The position numbers were made by a program, and so were the translations under genes. The notes below the pieces were generated by a model. It did no database searches. It saw nothing but the letters and a program-made list of their open reading frames with translations, and was not told the DNA's origin. Positions 25,044 to 35,326 of a stretch of 64,000 nt of DNA are shown one piece after another. Numbering within the stretch: position 1 is the first letter of the stretch; the number at the start of each line of letters is the position of its first letter. This stretch comes from Marinobacter vulgaris (GTDB lineage Bacteria > Pseudomonadota > Gammaproteobacteria > Pseudomonadales > Oleiphilaceae): NCBI RefSeq assembly GCF_003344045.1, contig NZ_QFWX01000002.1:1-64000 (forward strand). Direction: 5' to 3'.

Positions 25044-25652
25044 TTATTGCTCCTCCCTGCGGTCTTCATCTGCCAGCGACAGGTGAGAGACGTCCGGGAC
25101 CATTGGGGGCGGCAGGTCTCGCTTGACGCCCAGTTCGCTGCCCGCTGGCGCCAGTGTCCAGTCGTCGAGATGCTGGAACATGGGAGCCGGAGCCTCCCTG
25201 TGTTGCTCAAGGGTTACCCCGACCGGATCCAGCGTCAGTCCGGATCCGGACAGTATCGTGTCCACTTTGTCGCCAGCGACAGGCAAGCGATCCCCCGGCT
25301 CTACGGCAACGGACGAAGCCGGCTTGGCGGATGCCGCCTCCCGTTCCCCAAGGCCTGATTCTGGCGCGGGTTGCGTCTGCGCTCGTGACTCGCCGGTTGG
25401 CGCCTGGCGGGCAGTCGACGGTTTCGCGCCCTCCATGGGCTGCACATAGGCCACCATGCCGTGCTTTTGCAACACTGCCCGGTATTTTTCCGCCTGCACC
25501 TCCTCCAGCTTGTTGCGGATAACCACCGGCTGACCACTGAACATGCGGCCGACCTGTTCTGGCGAGGCCTTGAACAGATTTTTTGCGTTATTGCGGGCGG
25601 CGGCCGGGTCTGTCCCCGGCGTGCACTCACCCTTGAAAACGAGCTGGAACAT
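25044..25652 (-). CDS. Conserved hypothetical protein with an N-terminal FKGExxPG domain
   Basis: This 202-residue protein begins FQLVFKGECTPGTDPAAARNNAKNLFKASPEQVGRMFSG. It continues with VVIRNKLEEVQAEKYRAVLQKHGMVAYVQP, a small alpha/beta domain seen at the N-terminus of many uncharacterised gammaproteobacterial proteins. The remaining 120 residues are proline-, alanine- and charge-rich and probably disordered. No signal peptide or membrane span is seen. GGCAGG precedes the ATG. It is convergent with cls. Function unknown. Confidence 0.7.
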   Translation of the reverse strand: MFQLVFKGECTPGTDPAAARNNAKNLFKASPEQVGRMFSGQPVVIRNKLEEVQAEKYRAVLQKHGMVAYVQPMEGAKPSTARQAPTGESRAQTQPAPESGLGEREAASAKPASSVAVEPGDRLPVAGDKVDTILSGSGLTLDPVGVTLEQHREAPAPMFQHLDDWTLAPAGSELGVKRDLPPPMVPDVSHLSLADEDRREEQ

Positions 25653-25870
25653 GATCCTGCCTCTACCTGTCGCTGATTTTTATCATCATAGTTGATCCTG
25701 CCAGGCTCCGGAAACTCGGGACTATGGGCCGGCTTCGATGGCAACTGCAAACAATTGAAAAATATGTGCATCAACCACGCAAAACAGCCAGGAGTCTGCG
25801 ATAATGATCCGTAACCAGATGTTACATATCATTACGAACCACTGCGGACGCCCATCACAGGAGTGACTCC

Positions 25871-26233
25871 ATGCCCATCAGAAGCATCACCGGTGCCTTT
25901 GCCCTGTTACTGGCAATAGCCTCACAGCCCGTGACCGCAGGCAACCTGGACCTTCTTTTGAGCGGGATCTTTCCGGATCAGCAAGCCACCTACATCGGCT
26001 ACGAAAGCGTTGAGCGGGAAGATATCCCTGCCACGTCCCCTATTGAACGCAAGTACCTGGTGGTAGACTTCCGCTTCAGGTCCGACCCGGTCCGGGACCA
26101 GTTACAGGCCAGCGTCCACAAGGTCTGCATGGCTCTCCTGAAAGACAGGGAACTGATTCAGTCCCTGTCCGATTCCGGCTATGACATGGTCGCCGTTGCC
26201 TTTGACCGGCAGTCCCAGTTCGACTGCCTCTGA
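25871..26233 (+). CDS. Small secreted hypothetical protein
   Basis: This 120-residue protein has a clear signal peptide (MPIRSITGAFALLLAIASQPVTAG, cleavage likely after TAG at about residue 24). The mature part is about 96 residues with two cysteines (KVCMALL and the C-terminal FDCL) that could form a disulfide. GGAGTG precedes the ATG. It is convergent with the large sensor kinase gene, ending eight bases from it. I do not recognise the family; it is probably periplasmic. Confidence 0.7.
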   Translation: MPIRSITGAFALLLAIASQPVTAGNLDLLLSGIFPDQQATYIGYESVEREDIPATSPIERKYLVVDFRFRSDPVRDQLQASVHKVCMALLKDRELIQSLSDSGYDMVAVAFDRQSQFDCL

Positions 26234-26240
26234 AACCCGC

Positions 26241-29039
26241 CTACTGATCCCGGCCAAGCAGGCGTGGAAACGCATCCAGCGCACTGTTTACCGAGTCCAG
26301 ATTGAACGCCTCGACGTCTGCGAGCAACTTCTCGCCGTAGCGGGTGACCGAAGCCGACCGGAACCGCTTGCTCCACTCCAGCAGGCGCATTGCAAAGTCT
26401 CTCATCTGCTCCGGATCGCCACTTTCCCGCACGATTTCCCATTCGTTGCCAAAGTCCCGGGCCAGTTGCTCCCGCAACCAGCCACGCTCCTGCATGCTTA
26501 GGGTCTGGGCCAGCAGACGCTCCGATTCCTCCGGCGCTCCCTCGTCTTCAGCCTGCTCCTCTGTTACTTCCACCCGCGGCAGGCTGACGGTAAAGGTGGA
26601 CCCTGCGCCAGGCTCACTTTCAACCTTCAGCTCACCTCCCATCATTCTTACCAGCTTGCGGCTGATGGCAAGACCCAGGCCGGTGCCGCCGTAACGCCGG
26701 CTATTCTGCCCTTCCTGCTGTTCGAAGGCGTCAAAGATCTGCTCCTGTTGCTCCGGGGGTATGCCAATCCCGGTATCCGCAACCGTTACCACCAGCCGAT
26801 ACCATCTGCGCCTGTCACCCTCGCCGTCATCTGCGGACTCTCCGCGGGAGGATTTTCTCGGCGTGGCAGTGGCGCGAACGGTCACACCACCGTCGTGGGT
26901 AAACTTGATGGCGTTGCCCACAAGATTGAACAGCACCTGGCGCAATCGTGTTTCATCCAGCATCATGGCCGCCGGCATTTTGGAATCAACACTGACCTCC
27001 AGGGAAATGCCCTGCTCGGTCGCCCGCAGATCAAAGATGTGCCTTACGTCACTCAGCAGGCGACGCACGGAAACCGCCGAATAATCCAGTCGCATCTTGC
27101 CTGCCTCGATACGGGACAGGTCGAGGATATCGTTGATCAGCATCAACAGGCTGCGACTTCCCGCACGGATGGCGTCCAGGTAATTCCGCTGCTGCGGGTC
27201 CTTCACGGTGTTGCTGAGCAGATCACTGTAGCCGATAACCGCGTTCATCGGAGTGCGGATTTCGTGCGACATATTGGCCAGGAACTCGCTTTTCGTGAGA
27301 CTCGCCGCTTCGGCTTCACGGGCCAGGCGTTCGGCCTCCAGCTTTGCTGCCCGCAGTTCGTCCTCGCTTCTGCGCAGAGCGTTCTCCGACCGGATCCGTT
27401 CATCCACCTCCCTCGACAGCTTGCGGTTCCAGTACAGGAAAATCAGCACCACCATAATGGCAATGAGCACAATGCGACGGACAACCGTATAGTCTGCCTC
27501 CTGCTCGATATCCAGATGAATCCAGCGGTTGTAGATCGACTCGGTTTCAGAAACATCGAGGCTGCCCAGGGCCTTGTTCAGGATGCGCTGAAGCTCTGGC
27601 TGATCGGTGTTGACGGCAAACCTCAATTCATACTGATAGGGCGTAATGCTGGTAATTCTGAGGTTGGACAGCCCCAAACGGGCCACGGTGTAACTCACCC
27701 CGGGTATGTGAGTCACCATCACGTCCAGATCCCCGTTGGACAATGCCAGCAAGCCCTCTTCAATCGACGCCACCGGGTAAAGGTCAAGGTCGGGGTGGCT
27801 GATCAACAGGTAATCGTGTCCGGCCTGCCGGCTCACCACACCTACCCGTTCATCTCTCAGCTCCCGCAACTCACCGATAAAGCGGCCATCGTCGCGAATC
27901 GCCAGGGCGATAGGAACCGTCAGGTAAGACCTGCTGAACAGGAATTCGTCCTGTGACCTGGGAGTCCGCGACAGTGCCGGCAGGATATCCACTTCACCGC
28001 TGCGTAATACAGCTTCGGCGTCGGCACTGTCAGACATGACCTTGCGGCTGAAGCGGATGTTGAGCTGTTCCTCCAGGCGGCTGACCAGATCCGGCACCAG
28101 CCCCGTGGGCTGGCCGTCCTGGGCAAACTCAAACGGCGGCCAGTCCGGCCGGAAGGCCACTTCCAGATCGGAATTGCGCTTGAGATACTCACTTTCACCG
28201 GCGGTCAGGGAAATCGCGGAAGGGTCCTGTTCTGGCAACTCCGTCTGCAGCCAGGATTGTCGTATGGCCCGATGCTCATTATGGCTGATTGCCAGTACCG
28301 CCTGGTTGAGAACCCTGTAGGTCCGGTCTTCCCCCGCTTTGATTTCAAGCACCACATCCACTGAGTGATTGTTCAGCAGCATCGCCATACCCACGCCGTT
28401 TACCATGGCGGACTGGAGGTAATCGGAAACCACCGGCACCGGTCCCAGGAAGGCATCGGCCTGGCCGGACAGAAGCATGCTGACCGCCTCACTGACGCTT
28501 GCCACGGGTACCGGAACGAAGTTATCGACGGAATCGAGCAGGGAGAGCTGGCTGGGATCGTTGGTAACCAGGGCAATTCGAGCGCCCTCAAGGTCCGACA
28601 GCTTGCGAATGCCTGCGTCACCGGAATTGACGAAAATGCCGTAAGTCAGGCTCATCAATGGCGACGACAGGGCAACATCCGGCGGCGCCGGCTGCCGCAC
28701 CAGGCGCGTGGTCAGCCTGGCATCCAGCCCGCCCTCCCTGAGCCTCTCATCCAGCTCCTCCGGGCTGGCTGAAACCACGTCAACCGGCACGTCCAGTTTG
28801 TCTGATAGGCGATCCAGATAGTCCACGAATATGCCGGCGAGTTCTCCTTCCCCGGTATCGAATGCCAGGGGAACCTGTCCGCCGCGGAGACCTATGCGGA
28901 AGGCGTCTCGGCTTTGTAGCCACTGCAGATCCTCGCTGCCAAGAACCGGCGATGGCGATGGCTGGGGAGGCTCTGCCGCGGACATGCCGGAAACCACAAG
29001 GCAGCTGGCCAGCAGCAGACAACAAAAGGCAACCCTCAC
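26241..29039 (-). CDS. Sensor histidine kinase with two periplasmic solute-binding domains
   Basis: This 932-residue protein has a signal peptide (1-22) and two tandem SBP_bac_3-type domains (about 45-265 and 285-510). One membrane span lies near 520-540, with a coiled linker after it. The HisKA motif is [18 protein letters not shown] (His near 592), and an HATPase domain follows with [19 protein letters not shown] and [14 protein letters not shown]. The plan resembles EvgS/BvgS sensors but without receiver or Hpt domains. A helical tail of about 80 residues follows the ATPase. No response regulator gene is adjacent. An amino acid or related ligand is likely but not identifiable. Confidence 0.9.
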   Translation of the reverse strand: MRVAFCCLLLASCLVVSGMSAAEPPQPSPSPVLGSEDLQWLQSRDAFRIGLRGGQVPLAFDTGEGELAGIFVDYLDRLSDKLDVPVDVVSASPEELDERLREGGLDARLTTRLVRQPAPPDVALSSPLMSLTYGIFVNSGDAGIRKLSDLEGARIALVTNDPSQLSLLDSVDNFVPVPVASVSEAVSMLLSGQADAFLGPVPVVSDYLQSAMVNGVGMAMLLNNHSVDVVLEIKAGEDRTYRVLNQAVLAISHNEHRAIRQSWLQTELPEQDPSAISLTAGESEYLKRNSDLEVAFRPDWPPFEFAQDGQPTGLVPDLVSRLEEQLNIRFSRKVMSDSADAEAVLRSGEVDILPALSRTPRSQDEFLFSRSYLTVPIALAIRDDGRFIGELRELRDERVGVVSRQAGHDYLLISHPDLDLYPVASIEEGLLALSNGDLDVMVTHIPGVSYTVARLGLSNLRITSITPYQYELRFAVNTDQPELQRILNKALGSLDVSETESIYNRWIHLDIEQEADYTVVRRIVLIAIMVVLIFLYWNRKLSREVDERIRSENALRRSEDELRAAKLEAERLAREAEAASLTKSEFLANMSHEIRTPMNAVIGYSDLLSNTVKDPQQRNYLDAIRAGSRSLLMLINDILDLSRIEAGKMRLDYSAVSVRRLLSDVRHIFDLRATEQGISLEVSVDSKMPAAMMLDETRLRQVLFNLVGNAIKFTHDGGVTVRATATPRKSSRGESADDGEGDRRRWYRLVVTVADTGIGIPPEQQEQIFDAFEQQEGQNSRRYGGTGLGLAISRKLVRMMGGELKVESEPGAGSTFTVSLPRVEVTEEQAEDEGAPEESERLLAQTLSMQERGWLREQLARDFGNEWEIVRESGDPEQMRDFAMRLLEWSKRFRSASVTRYGEKLLADVEAFNLDSVNSALDAFPRLLGRDQ

Positions 29040-29181
29040 TGGATATCCTCACCGGTTTGGCTACAGTTCATGGAACCATACCCGTAAATTCTTCTGATTG
29101 CATTCAGCGGGTTACCCGCATTATTGTAAGCAGACCTGCATTTTCGACAAAACGGGAATCACCCCGGGGAGAACCATCACC

Positions 29182-29415
29182 ATGGACACCAGCAAGCACA
29201 CCTTCAGCGCCCTGTTTGAGCAGCTCGGCATGCCTTCTGACAAACAGAGCATCGAGGACTTCATTGCGAAACACTCACCCCTTCCCTCAGAGATCGCCCT
29301 TCAGGATGCACCCTTCTGGTCCGAGAGCCAGTCCCACTTCCTGGAGGAAGGTCTGGAAGATGACTCCGACTGGGCAGAAATCATCGACGAACTGGACGCA
29401 TTGATGCGGCACTGA
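29182..29415 (+). CDS. DUF2789 family protein
   Basis: This 77-residue acidic protein (MDTSKHTFSALFEQLGMPSD... IEDFIAKHSPL... LHDAPFW-like LQDAPFWSESQ... DDSDWAEIIDELDALM) matches the small DUF2789 family of gammaproteobacteria. It is predicted helical and cytoplasmic. GGGGAGAA lies before the ATG. It is divergent from the sensor kinase gene and convergent with the diguanylate cyclase gene, whose stop is two bases away. The family has no known function. Confidence 0.82.
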   Translation: MDTSKHTFSALFEQLGMPSDKQSIEDFIAKHSPLPSEIALQDAPFWSESQSHFLEEGLEDDSDWAEIIDELDALMRH

Positions 29416-29416
29416 T

Positions 29417-31093
29417 TCAGCCGTCAGCGGGCTCGGACCCGCTGATGATCACCCTGTCGCGCCCCGAATCCTTGGCCAGGTAGAGGGCCTTGTCTGCGCG
29501 ATCAAAAACCTCGTCCTCGTCGTCGCCACTCACAAATTCCGCGAGCCCTGCAGAGAATGTCACGGATACGGGCTCACCCCGGAAATGGAACGGCAGGGAG
29601 GCAATATGCTCCCGCATGCCGTCGAGCACTGACTTGGCGACCTCCGGCGGCGTCTCCGGCAGCAGAATAACGAATTCTTCCCCACCGAAACGGGCAATAA
29701 AATCGGTTGTTCTGAGGCGCTCACTCAGGGCCTTGGCCACCAGTTGCAACACCCGGTCTCCGGCTTTGTGACCATAAGAGTCGTTGACCCGCTTGAACAA
29801 ATCAATATCGAGCACACCAACCGTCAGCGGATGACGGTAGCGCTGCCAGCGCTGGTATTCGAACGCAAGGCGTTCCTGCCAGGCTTCCCGATTGGGCAAC
29901 TGGGTAAGAACGTCCCTCAGTGCCTTCTGGCGCTCCGCTGCAAGTTCTTCCCCCACAAGCTCCGAATGCGCCTCAACCGCCGCCAGTTTTTCATGCATCA
30001 GCTGCAATTGTTGCGACAGATTCCTTTCACGCTCGGACTCCTGGGTGCGAAAACGCTCCACAGCGCCGCTGATTGACTCCAGGTGCTGTCCTACCGAGGC
30101 CTTGAGCTGATCAAAATCGGCACTGGACTTGACCTGTTCTCCGAAGGTTTGCAGCTCATCCCGGATTTCACGATCCAGCGCCTCAGAAGCATTGCGGCGA
30201 CCGGCCTGGGCTGCAGCCTGCTCGGAAAAGCACTGGCGCAATGACTCCAGCCGCTCATCCAGGCGCCGGAGGAATGCCTCAAACTCGCGCTGACTCCGGG
30301 TAACGGCCGCAATCACCAGTTCCGCGACACCATTCAGACCATCACGCAATTCGTCCCAGTCATCACTGTTCAGGAGCGACTCCTGCAGCCGCCTGGCTCT
30401 GGCCTCGGACGCCGGCTCCAGAGCCACCTGTCCCAGCATGTGCCCCAGCAGCTCGCCAACCCGCCGGGCAATGCTCAGGCGCTGACTGGTTTCTTCAACA
30501 CTCCCTTCGTCCGGTAGCGGGTCTTCCTGGACGGCTTCACCAGCGGCCGCCATTTCGGCGGCAGGGGGCCGAGGTTCCCGGGAACCGAACAGCCTGTTGA
30601 ACACGCCGGGCCTGGCACCCTGACCGCCGGTCTGGGCAAATGCGTCCTCCAGCACTCCCGCGAAATCGGCAAGCCAGTCGGTAAAATGCGATTGCAGCGT
30701 TTCCGGTTCGCGAAGCCGCTTTTCCAGATCCCGGAGGCGATCCTTACCGCCGGCTAACAGGGAATGGGAGCGCAGGGCGGAGAGCAGTTGCTCAAGGGTT
30801 GCCTTGAGCCGGCGACCAGATTCGGCTTTCTGTTCATCAAGAGCCGACACCCGGCGATCAATCCGATCCTGCAGTTTCTGCCAGGTTGCGGAATCCGGCG
30901 ATCCCTTGCGCAACTCGCCGCGAAGCTGGGAGAGCAAACCGTCCAGTTCCGGGTCCTGCCCCTCCGAAGCCAGGCTTGTGCGGACCAGCATGCGCTGGAG
31001 CAGATTCCTCTGACTATTCCAGCGGGACTCAAGATCCTCCGACGACTCCAGCGCCTTCAGATACTTGTCCTTCCAGGATGAGTCCGGTGACAT
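29417..31093 (-). CDS. Diguanylate cyclase with a long N-terminal coiled-coil region
   Basis: This 558-residue protein ends in a GGDEF domain (about 385-550) with an active-site signature RFGGEEFVILLPETP and DIDLFKRVNDSYGHKAGDRVL. It should make cyclic di-GMP from two GTP. The first 380 residues are charged, heptad-rich coiled coil without membrane spans or a named sensor domain. No RxxD inhibitory site is evident before GGEEF. The ATG directly follows the xerC stop, so it is the last gene of the dapF-DUF484-xerC unit. Confidence 0.9.
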   Translation of the reverse strand: MSPDSSWKDKYLKALESSEDLESRWNSQRNLLQRMLVRTSLASEGQDPELDGLLSQLRGELRKGSPDSATWQKLQDRIDRRVSALDEQKAESGRRLKATLEQLLSALRSHSLLAGGKDRLRDLEKRLREPETLQSHFTDWLADFAGVLEDAFAQTGGQGARPGVFNRLFGSREPRPPAAEMAAAGEAVQEDPLPDEGSVEETSQRLSIARRVGELLGHMLGQVALEPASEARARRLQESLLNSDDWDELRDGLNGVAELVIAAVTRSQREFEAFLRRLDERLESLRQCFSEQAAAQAGRRNASEALDREIRDELQTFGEQVKSSADFDQLKASVGQHLESISGAVERFRTQESERERNLSQQLQLMHEKLAAVEAHSELVGEELAAERQKALRDVLTQLPNREAWQERLAFEYQRWQRYRHPLTVGVLDIDLFKRVNDSYGHKAGDRVLQLVAKALSERLRTTDFIARFGGEEFVILLPETPPEVAKSVLDGMREHIASLPFHFRGEPVSVTFSAGLAEFVSGDDEDEVFDRADKALYLAKDSGRDRVIISGSEPADG

Positions 31094-32041
31094 TCAGCGC
31101 TCCCTGATGTTCTTCTGGCCACGACGGGCACGGGGATGACTCTGGTCGTAAACCTTTGCCAGGTGCTGGAAATCGAGATGGGTATAGATCTGGGTCGTCG
31201 CTATGTCCGCATGGCCCAGCAATTCCTGCACTGCCCGCAAGTCACCGCTGGATTCCAGCATGTGACTGGCAAAAGAGTGCCGCAAAAGGTGGGGATGCAA
31301 GCGTTGATCGGCACCTTTGGCCAGCCCCCACCGGCTGAGCCGCGACTGGATACTGCGGGTGCTGAGCCTGTCTCCGCGGCGGCTCACGTAGAGAGCCCGC
31401 TCCGCCTCGGGCGCGATGGCGCTGCGAACCTCAAGCCAACGGGCAAGCGCCTCAAGGGCCCTGCGCCCGACCGGCAGGATCCGCTCCTTGCTACCCTTGC
31501 CAAGTACCCGAACCTCTCCGCCACGCTGGTCAACCGAATGCAGATCCAGGCCGGCCAGTTCCGACAACCGCAGGCCCGACGAATACATCAGTTCAAACAT
31601 GCTCAGGTCGCGTATTTCCAGTGGATCGTCCGGCGTGGCATCAAGCAGATGGTTAAGCTGGTCAACATCCGCCACCCTCGGCAGCCGCCTGCCAGCCCTG
31701 GGCGCGCGGATATCCAGGGCCGGGTTGTCAGTGGCAAGGTGTTCGCGCAACAGGTACTCGTAGAAGCGCCGTATCGCAGACAGATGCCGGGCAATACTGC
31801 GCCCACCGAGTCCTTCCCGGCTCTGCAGAGCCACATAGCGCCGCAGATCGTGGCCGGTGACAGCCCGCCAGTCAGGCGCTGGCTGCTGTTCAACCCAGAG
31901 CAGGAAACGCTTGAGATCGTCGCGGTAACTGCTGCAGGTACGGGGCGAGTGACGCTTTTCCGAGGCCAGGTAGCGCAGAAATCCATCCAGTGGCTCCGCG
32001 AGCGCGCCAGCCAGGCCTGTTTCAGCAGCGGCCCGCGTCAT
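31094..32041 (-). CDS. xerC: Tyrosine recombinase XerC
   Basis: This 315-residue recombinase resolves chromosome dimers at dif together with XerD. It has the N-terminal SAM-like domain (FLRYLASEKRHSPRTCSSYRDDL). The catalytic residues are Arg in SSGLRLSELAGLDL, Lys in GKGSKERILP, HxxR in HLLRHSFASHML, the second His in LLGHADIATTQ and Tyr in IYTHLDFQHL. The DUF484 gene precedes it with two bases between, the usual dapF-DUF484-xerC order. Confidence 0.95.
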   Translation of the reverse strand: MTRAAAETGLAGALAEPLDGFLRYLASEKRHSPRTCSSYRDDLKRFLLWVEQQPAPDWRAVTGHDLRRYVALQSREGLGGRSIARHLSAIRRFYEYLLREHLATDNPALDIRAPRAGRRLPRVADVDQLNHLLDATPDDPLEIRDLSMFELMYSSGLRLSELAGLDLHSVDQRGGEVRVLGKGSKERILPVGRRALEALARWLEVRSAIAPEAERALYVSRRGDRLSTRSIQSRLSRWGLAKGADQRLHPHLLRHSFASHMLESSGDLRAVQELLGHADIATTQIYTHLDFQHLAKVYDQSHPRARRGQKNIRER

Positions 32042-32043
32042 GC

Positions 32044-32790
32044 TCAGCGTGACTCCGCCACCACGTCGGTCACCGGCACCGCTGCCGCATGTCGCTGCAG
32101 GATGGGGGGCAACAGCCGGCTGAGGGTATCGCTGATGTACGTCAGGAACAGTGAACCCATACTCTGGTCGAAATACCCGATTTCACAGCTGCCAACCGCA
32201 AAAACGCCAACCAGTTCATCATGCCGTAACGGCACCAGAGCCACCGACGCAATGGGCTCTTCCCGGTCAGGGAACAGGAAACTGCGCTCGCTTTCACGAA
32301 ACTGGCCACACACCGCGCGATCACCTTCCAGCAGGCCGCCAAGGCGCGCCTTGGCTACCTCCGGGGCGACCACATGCAGGGCGCCCTGGGCCGCCGTCGG
32401 CAACTCGGAATCGGTGAACAGAATGATCGACGCCGCATCCAGCCCGAAGTCGCCACGAATGCTGTCGTCGATAGCCGCCGCCATGTCATTCAGGTTGCGA
32501 GCTTCAATTACCTGCATCAACAGCCGCTTGCTTTTCTCGAACAGACGGTCGTTATGACGGGCAATGGAGACCAGCTCAACCAGCTCACGGCGAAGCGTGT
32601 CCCGCTGTTCACGAAACAGGTGTACCTGACGTTCCACCAGCGATATCGCACGGCCGCTGTCGTGGGGCAGCGTCAGGCTGCGCAGGAGTTCATCCTGTTC
32701 AACAAAGAAGTCGGGATTGTCACGCAGATAGTCTGCAACGGCGTCCGGGGTGAGCTCTCCGGCCTTCTGATGGGCCGTTTGGTCGGTCAT
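32044..32790 (-). CDS. DUF484 family protein
   Basis: This 248-residue protein of the DUF484 family has an N-terminal coiled coil (VADYLRDNPDFFVEQDELLRSLTLPH, ERQVHLFREQRDTLRRELVEL) and a GAF-like C-terminal domain. The start at 32790 (MTDQTAHQK) has AGGAGAG before it; a 51-residue upstream extension lies inside dapF and is rejected. It is always found between dapF and xerC in this group. Its role is unknown, though the GAF fold hints at ligand sensing. Confidence 0.88.
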   Translation of the reverse strand: MTDQTAHQKAGELTPDAVADYLRDNPDFFVEQDELLRSLTLPHDSGRAISLVERQVHLFREQRDTLRRELVELVSIARHNDRLFEKSKRLLMQVIEARNLNDMAAAIDDSIRGDFGLDAASIILFTDSELPTAAQGALHVVAPEVAKARLGGLLEGDRAVCGQFRESERSFLFPDREEPIASVALVPLRHDELVGVFAVGSCEIGYFDQSMGSLFLTYISDTLSRLLPPILQRHAAAVPVTDVVAESR

Positions 32791-32806
32791 GCTGCTCTCC
32801 TGATAG

Positions 32807-33742
32807 TCAGGGCTTTGATGTAACTGTTTGGCGTTGGCGATTCTGCTGCCGCTGTTGTCCCGGCCTGGTATCACCCTGCCGCGCACCTCTGCGACGCCGC
32901 GGGGACGGGTCTCCCGGCAGGCGTAGCTGACCTTCAAAGACACTGGCTGTAGGGCCTTCCATCATAACAGGGGACCCTTCACCCTGCCATTCGATGACCA
33001 GGTGCCCACCCGTGAGTTCTACATCCACGCGGCTGTCCAGCAATCCGCGCAGACAGCCCGCGACAACGGCTGCACAGGCGCCGCTGCCGCAGGCCATGGT
33101 CTCGCCGGAGCCCCGCTCGAACACTCTCAGGCGCGCGTGAGTGCGATCAACAATCTGCAAAAACCCGATATTCGCCCGGGCCGGGAACCGCGGGTGATTC
33201 TCCAGACGGGGACCAAGCTCACCTACCGGTGCGGTGTCCACATTTTCCACGACCAGCACCCCGTGAGGATTGCCAAGGGATATCGCGCTGAGCTCTACGG
33301 TTTCGCCACCCACCTCTACCGTGTAGATGTCCTTGCGCTGATCGGCGGCAAAAGGAATGGCCGGGGGATTAAGCTCGGGCACACCCATGTCTACCGTCAC
33401 CATCCCGGCGCGGCCAACCCTGAGCTCGATCACGCCCTTGGCGGTCTGCACCCGGATGACCTTCTTGTTGGTCAGGCGCTGGTCCCGGACAAAACGGGCA
33501 AAACAGCGGGCGCCATTACCGCACTGTTCCACTTCCGAGCCGTCGCTGTTGAAGATCCGGTAACGGAAATCCACGTCCGGTAGCCCCGGAGGCTCTACCA
33601 CCAGCAGCTGATCGAAGCCAATACCAAAGTGCCTGTCGGCAAGCTCTCGAATCATCTCCGGGCGCAGGCGAAACGGCTGGCTGATGGCATCCACCACCAT
33701 GAAATCGTTCCCCAGACCATGCATCTTGGTGAAATTCAGCAT
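32807..33742 (-). CDS. dapF: Diaminopimelate epimerase with an extra basic tail
   Basis: DapF interconverts LL- and meso-diaminopimelate for lysine and peptidoglycan. The core starts [19 protein letters not shown] and has both catalytic cysteines ([13 protein letters not shown] and [16 protein letters not shown]). Usual length is about 276 residues; this form has 311. The additional C-terminal 35 residues ([15 protein letters not shown]...) are rich in Arg and Gln and probably disordered. Upstream in-frame ATGs at 33772 and 33790 are possible; the one at 33790 overlaps the lysA stop. Confidence 0.92.
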   Translation of the reverse strand: MLNFTKMHGLGNDFMVVDAISQPFRLRPEMIRELADRHFGIGFDQLLVVEPPGLPDVDFRYRIFNSDGSEVEQCGNGARCFARFVRDQRLTNKKVIRVQTAKGVIELRVGRAGMVTVDMGVPELNPPAIPFAADQRKDIYTVEVGGETVELSAISLGNPHGVLVVENVDTAPVGELGPRLENHPRFPARANIGFLQIVDRTHARLRVFERGSGETMACGSGACAAVVAGCLRGLLDSRVDVELTGGHLVIEWQGEGSPVMMEGPTASVFEGQLRLPGDPSPRRRRGARQGDTRPGQQRQQNRQRQTVTSKP

Positions 33743-33786
33743 GGGACCCTGCCCGCGGCGAGGCTGATTCATACCATCATCCTCAC

Positions 33787-35037
33787 TCATTCCGGCAAAC
33801 AGCTTTCGGGGCCGAGCTGCTCTTCCAGGGTTTCCCGGCGGCGCACCACGTGCACCTGACTGCCATCAACCATCAGCTCCGGCGGGCGATTGCGGGTGTT
33901 GTAGTTGGAGCTCATGACAAAACCATAGGCGCCAGCGGAGCGGACCGCCAGCAAATCCCCGGCCTGAAGTCGCATTTTGCGATCCTTGCCCAGAAAATCA
34001 CCCGTTTCACACACCGGGCCGACCAGGTCCCAGGCTTTTTCCTCACCATCCGTGCGTGGCGTTACCGGTATGATCGACTGCCAGGCGCTGTAAAGGGCCG
34101 GACGGATCAGGTCATTCATCGCTGCATCAATAATGGCGAAATTGCGATGTTCCGTGCACTTCAGAAACTCCACCCTTGTCAACAGGATACCGGCATTAGC
34201 CGCAATCGATCGACCCGGCTCCATGATCAGTTCCAGCCTCCGGTCGCCCAGACGTTCCGCCAGCGCCGTCACATAGTCCGACGGTTGCGGTGGCTGCTCC
34301 CGGTCATAGGTCACGCCCAGGCCGCCACCCATGTCCAGGTGGTGAATGACAATATTCTTTTGCGCCAGGGTATCAATCAGCACCAGCACCCGATCCAGGG
34401 CATCCAGGAAGGGCGTTACCGACGTCAGCTGGGAGCCGATATGGCAATCGACACCTTTAACCGCAAGGTTGGGCATGGCAGCGGCACGCTCATAGACTGC
34501 CGGGGCTTCGGCAATGTCGATGCCGAACTTGTTCTCTTTCAGCCCGGTGGAGATGTACGGATGGGTACCCGCATCCACATCCGGGTTCACGCGCAGTGAA
34601 ACCGGTGCCTTGACACCAAGTTCTCCGGCCACCTCGTTGAGCCGGTCCAGCTCGGTGTCGGATTCCACGTTAAAACAGCGAACACCGGCTTCCAGCGCCC
34701 GGCGCATTTCCCAGCGCTGTTTACCGACCCCGGAGAAAACGGTTTTTGCGGGATCGCCGCCAGCACGGATCACCCGTTCAAGCTCGCCGGCGGAGACAAT
34801 GTCAAAACCGGCACCAAGGCGTGCCAGCACGTTCAGCACGGCAACGTTGCTATTGGCCTTGACTGCATAGCAGACCAGATGGGGGCGGCCGGCCAGGGCA
34901 TCATCATAGGCATGATAATGACGCTCCAGAGTGGCCCGGGAATACACATAAGCGGGCGTGCCGAACCGCTCTGCAATCGATGCCACCGGTACGTCTTCGG
35001 CGTATAGCTCGCCGTTTCGGTAGTTAAAGTGATCCAT
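33787..35037 (-). CDS. lysA: Diaminopimelate decarboxylase
   Basis: This 416-residue fold III PLP enzyme makes lysine from meso-diaminopimelate. The start [18 protein letters not shown] at 35037 is the family start; a longer upstream frame is rejected. The PLP lysine is in [24 protein letters not shown] is the phosphate-binding region, and [14 protein letters not shown] holds the active-site cysteine of the dimer partner. The stop overlaps the first possible dapF start, linking the two steps of the pathway. Confidence 0.95.
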   Translation of the reverse strand: MDHFNYRNGELYAEDVPVASIAERFGTPAYVYSRATLERHYHAYDDALAGRPHLVCYAVKANSNVAVLNVLARLGAGFDIVSAGELERVIRAGGDPAKTVFSGVGKQRWEMRRALEAGVRCFNVESDTELDRLNEVAGELGVKAPVSLRVNPDVDAGTHPYISTGLKENKFGIDIAEAPAVYERAAAMPNLAVKGVDCHIGSQLTSVTPFLDALDRVLVLIDTLAQKNIVIHHLDMGGGLGVTYDREQPPQPSDYVTALAERLGDRRLELIMEPGRSIAANAGILLTRVEFLKCTEHRNFAIIDAAMNDLIRPALYSAWQSIIPVTPRTDGEEKAWDLVGPVCETGDFLGKDRKMRLQAGDLLAVRSAGAYGFVMSSNYNTRNRPPELMVDGSQVHVVRRRETLEEQLGPESCLPE

Positions 35038-35071
35038 GGGTATCCTGAGTCTGTTGGCGGGGCGGCCTGAC

Positions 35072-35239
35072 CTAGCGGTCACCGGCGTCATCATCCCGGC
35101 CCTGGTCGCTGGCGCTGGCCTGTTCAGCAGCCGTGTCATTGTCGGAGGGTGCTTCCCGATACAATGGGCCTTTCTGACCACAGCCAGCAATAAACCCGGC
35201 CATCACCAGCAGGAACATGACTGTCTGTCCTGGTTTCAT
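35072..35239 (-). CDS. lptM: Small lipoprotein LptM (YifL)
   Basis: This 55-residue lipoprotein has the signal MKPGQTVMFLLVMAGFIAGC with a lipobox ending in Cys, then GQKGPLYREAP, the conserved LptM motif. The rest is a short acidic tail. In E. coli LptM helps LptD form its correct disulfides in the LPS transport machine. Its position directly before lysA is the conserved one. The ATG at 35239 is preferred over an upstream start that would bury the signal. Confidence 0.88.
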   Translation of the reverse strand: MKPGQTVMFLLVMAGFIAGCGQKGPLYREAPSDNDTAAEQASASDQGRDDDAGDR

Positions 35240-35326
35240 GGGTAACTGCCCCTGATTTCTGTATGTGCGGAGTATACCTGAGTGGGGCCATGCCCGGCGA
35301 GATGCCACAGGTACTGATTCGGGTCG

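Noticed and set aside
26748..27956. A 402-codon plus-strand frame opposite the sensor kinase
   Set aside because: Antisense shadow; the kinase frame carries all the conserved motifs.
31136..32557. A 473-codon plus-strand frame across xerC and DUF484
   Set aside because: It crosses two well-supported genes on the other strand and has no family features.
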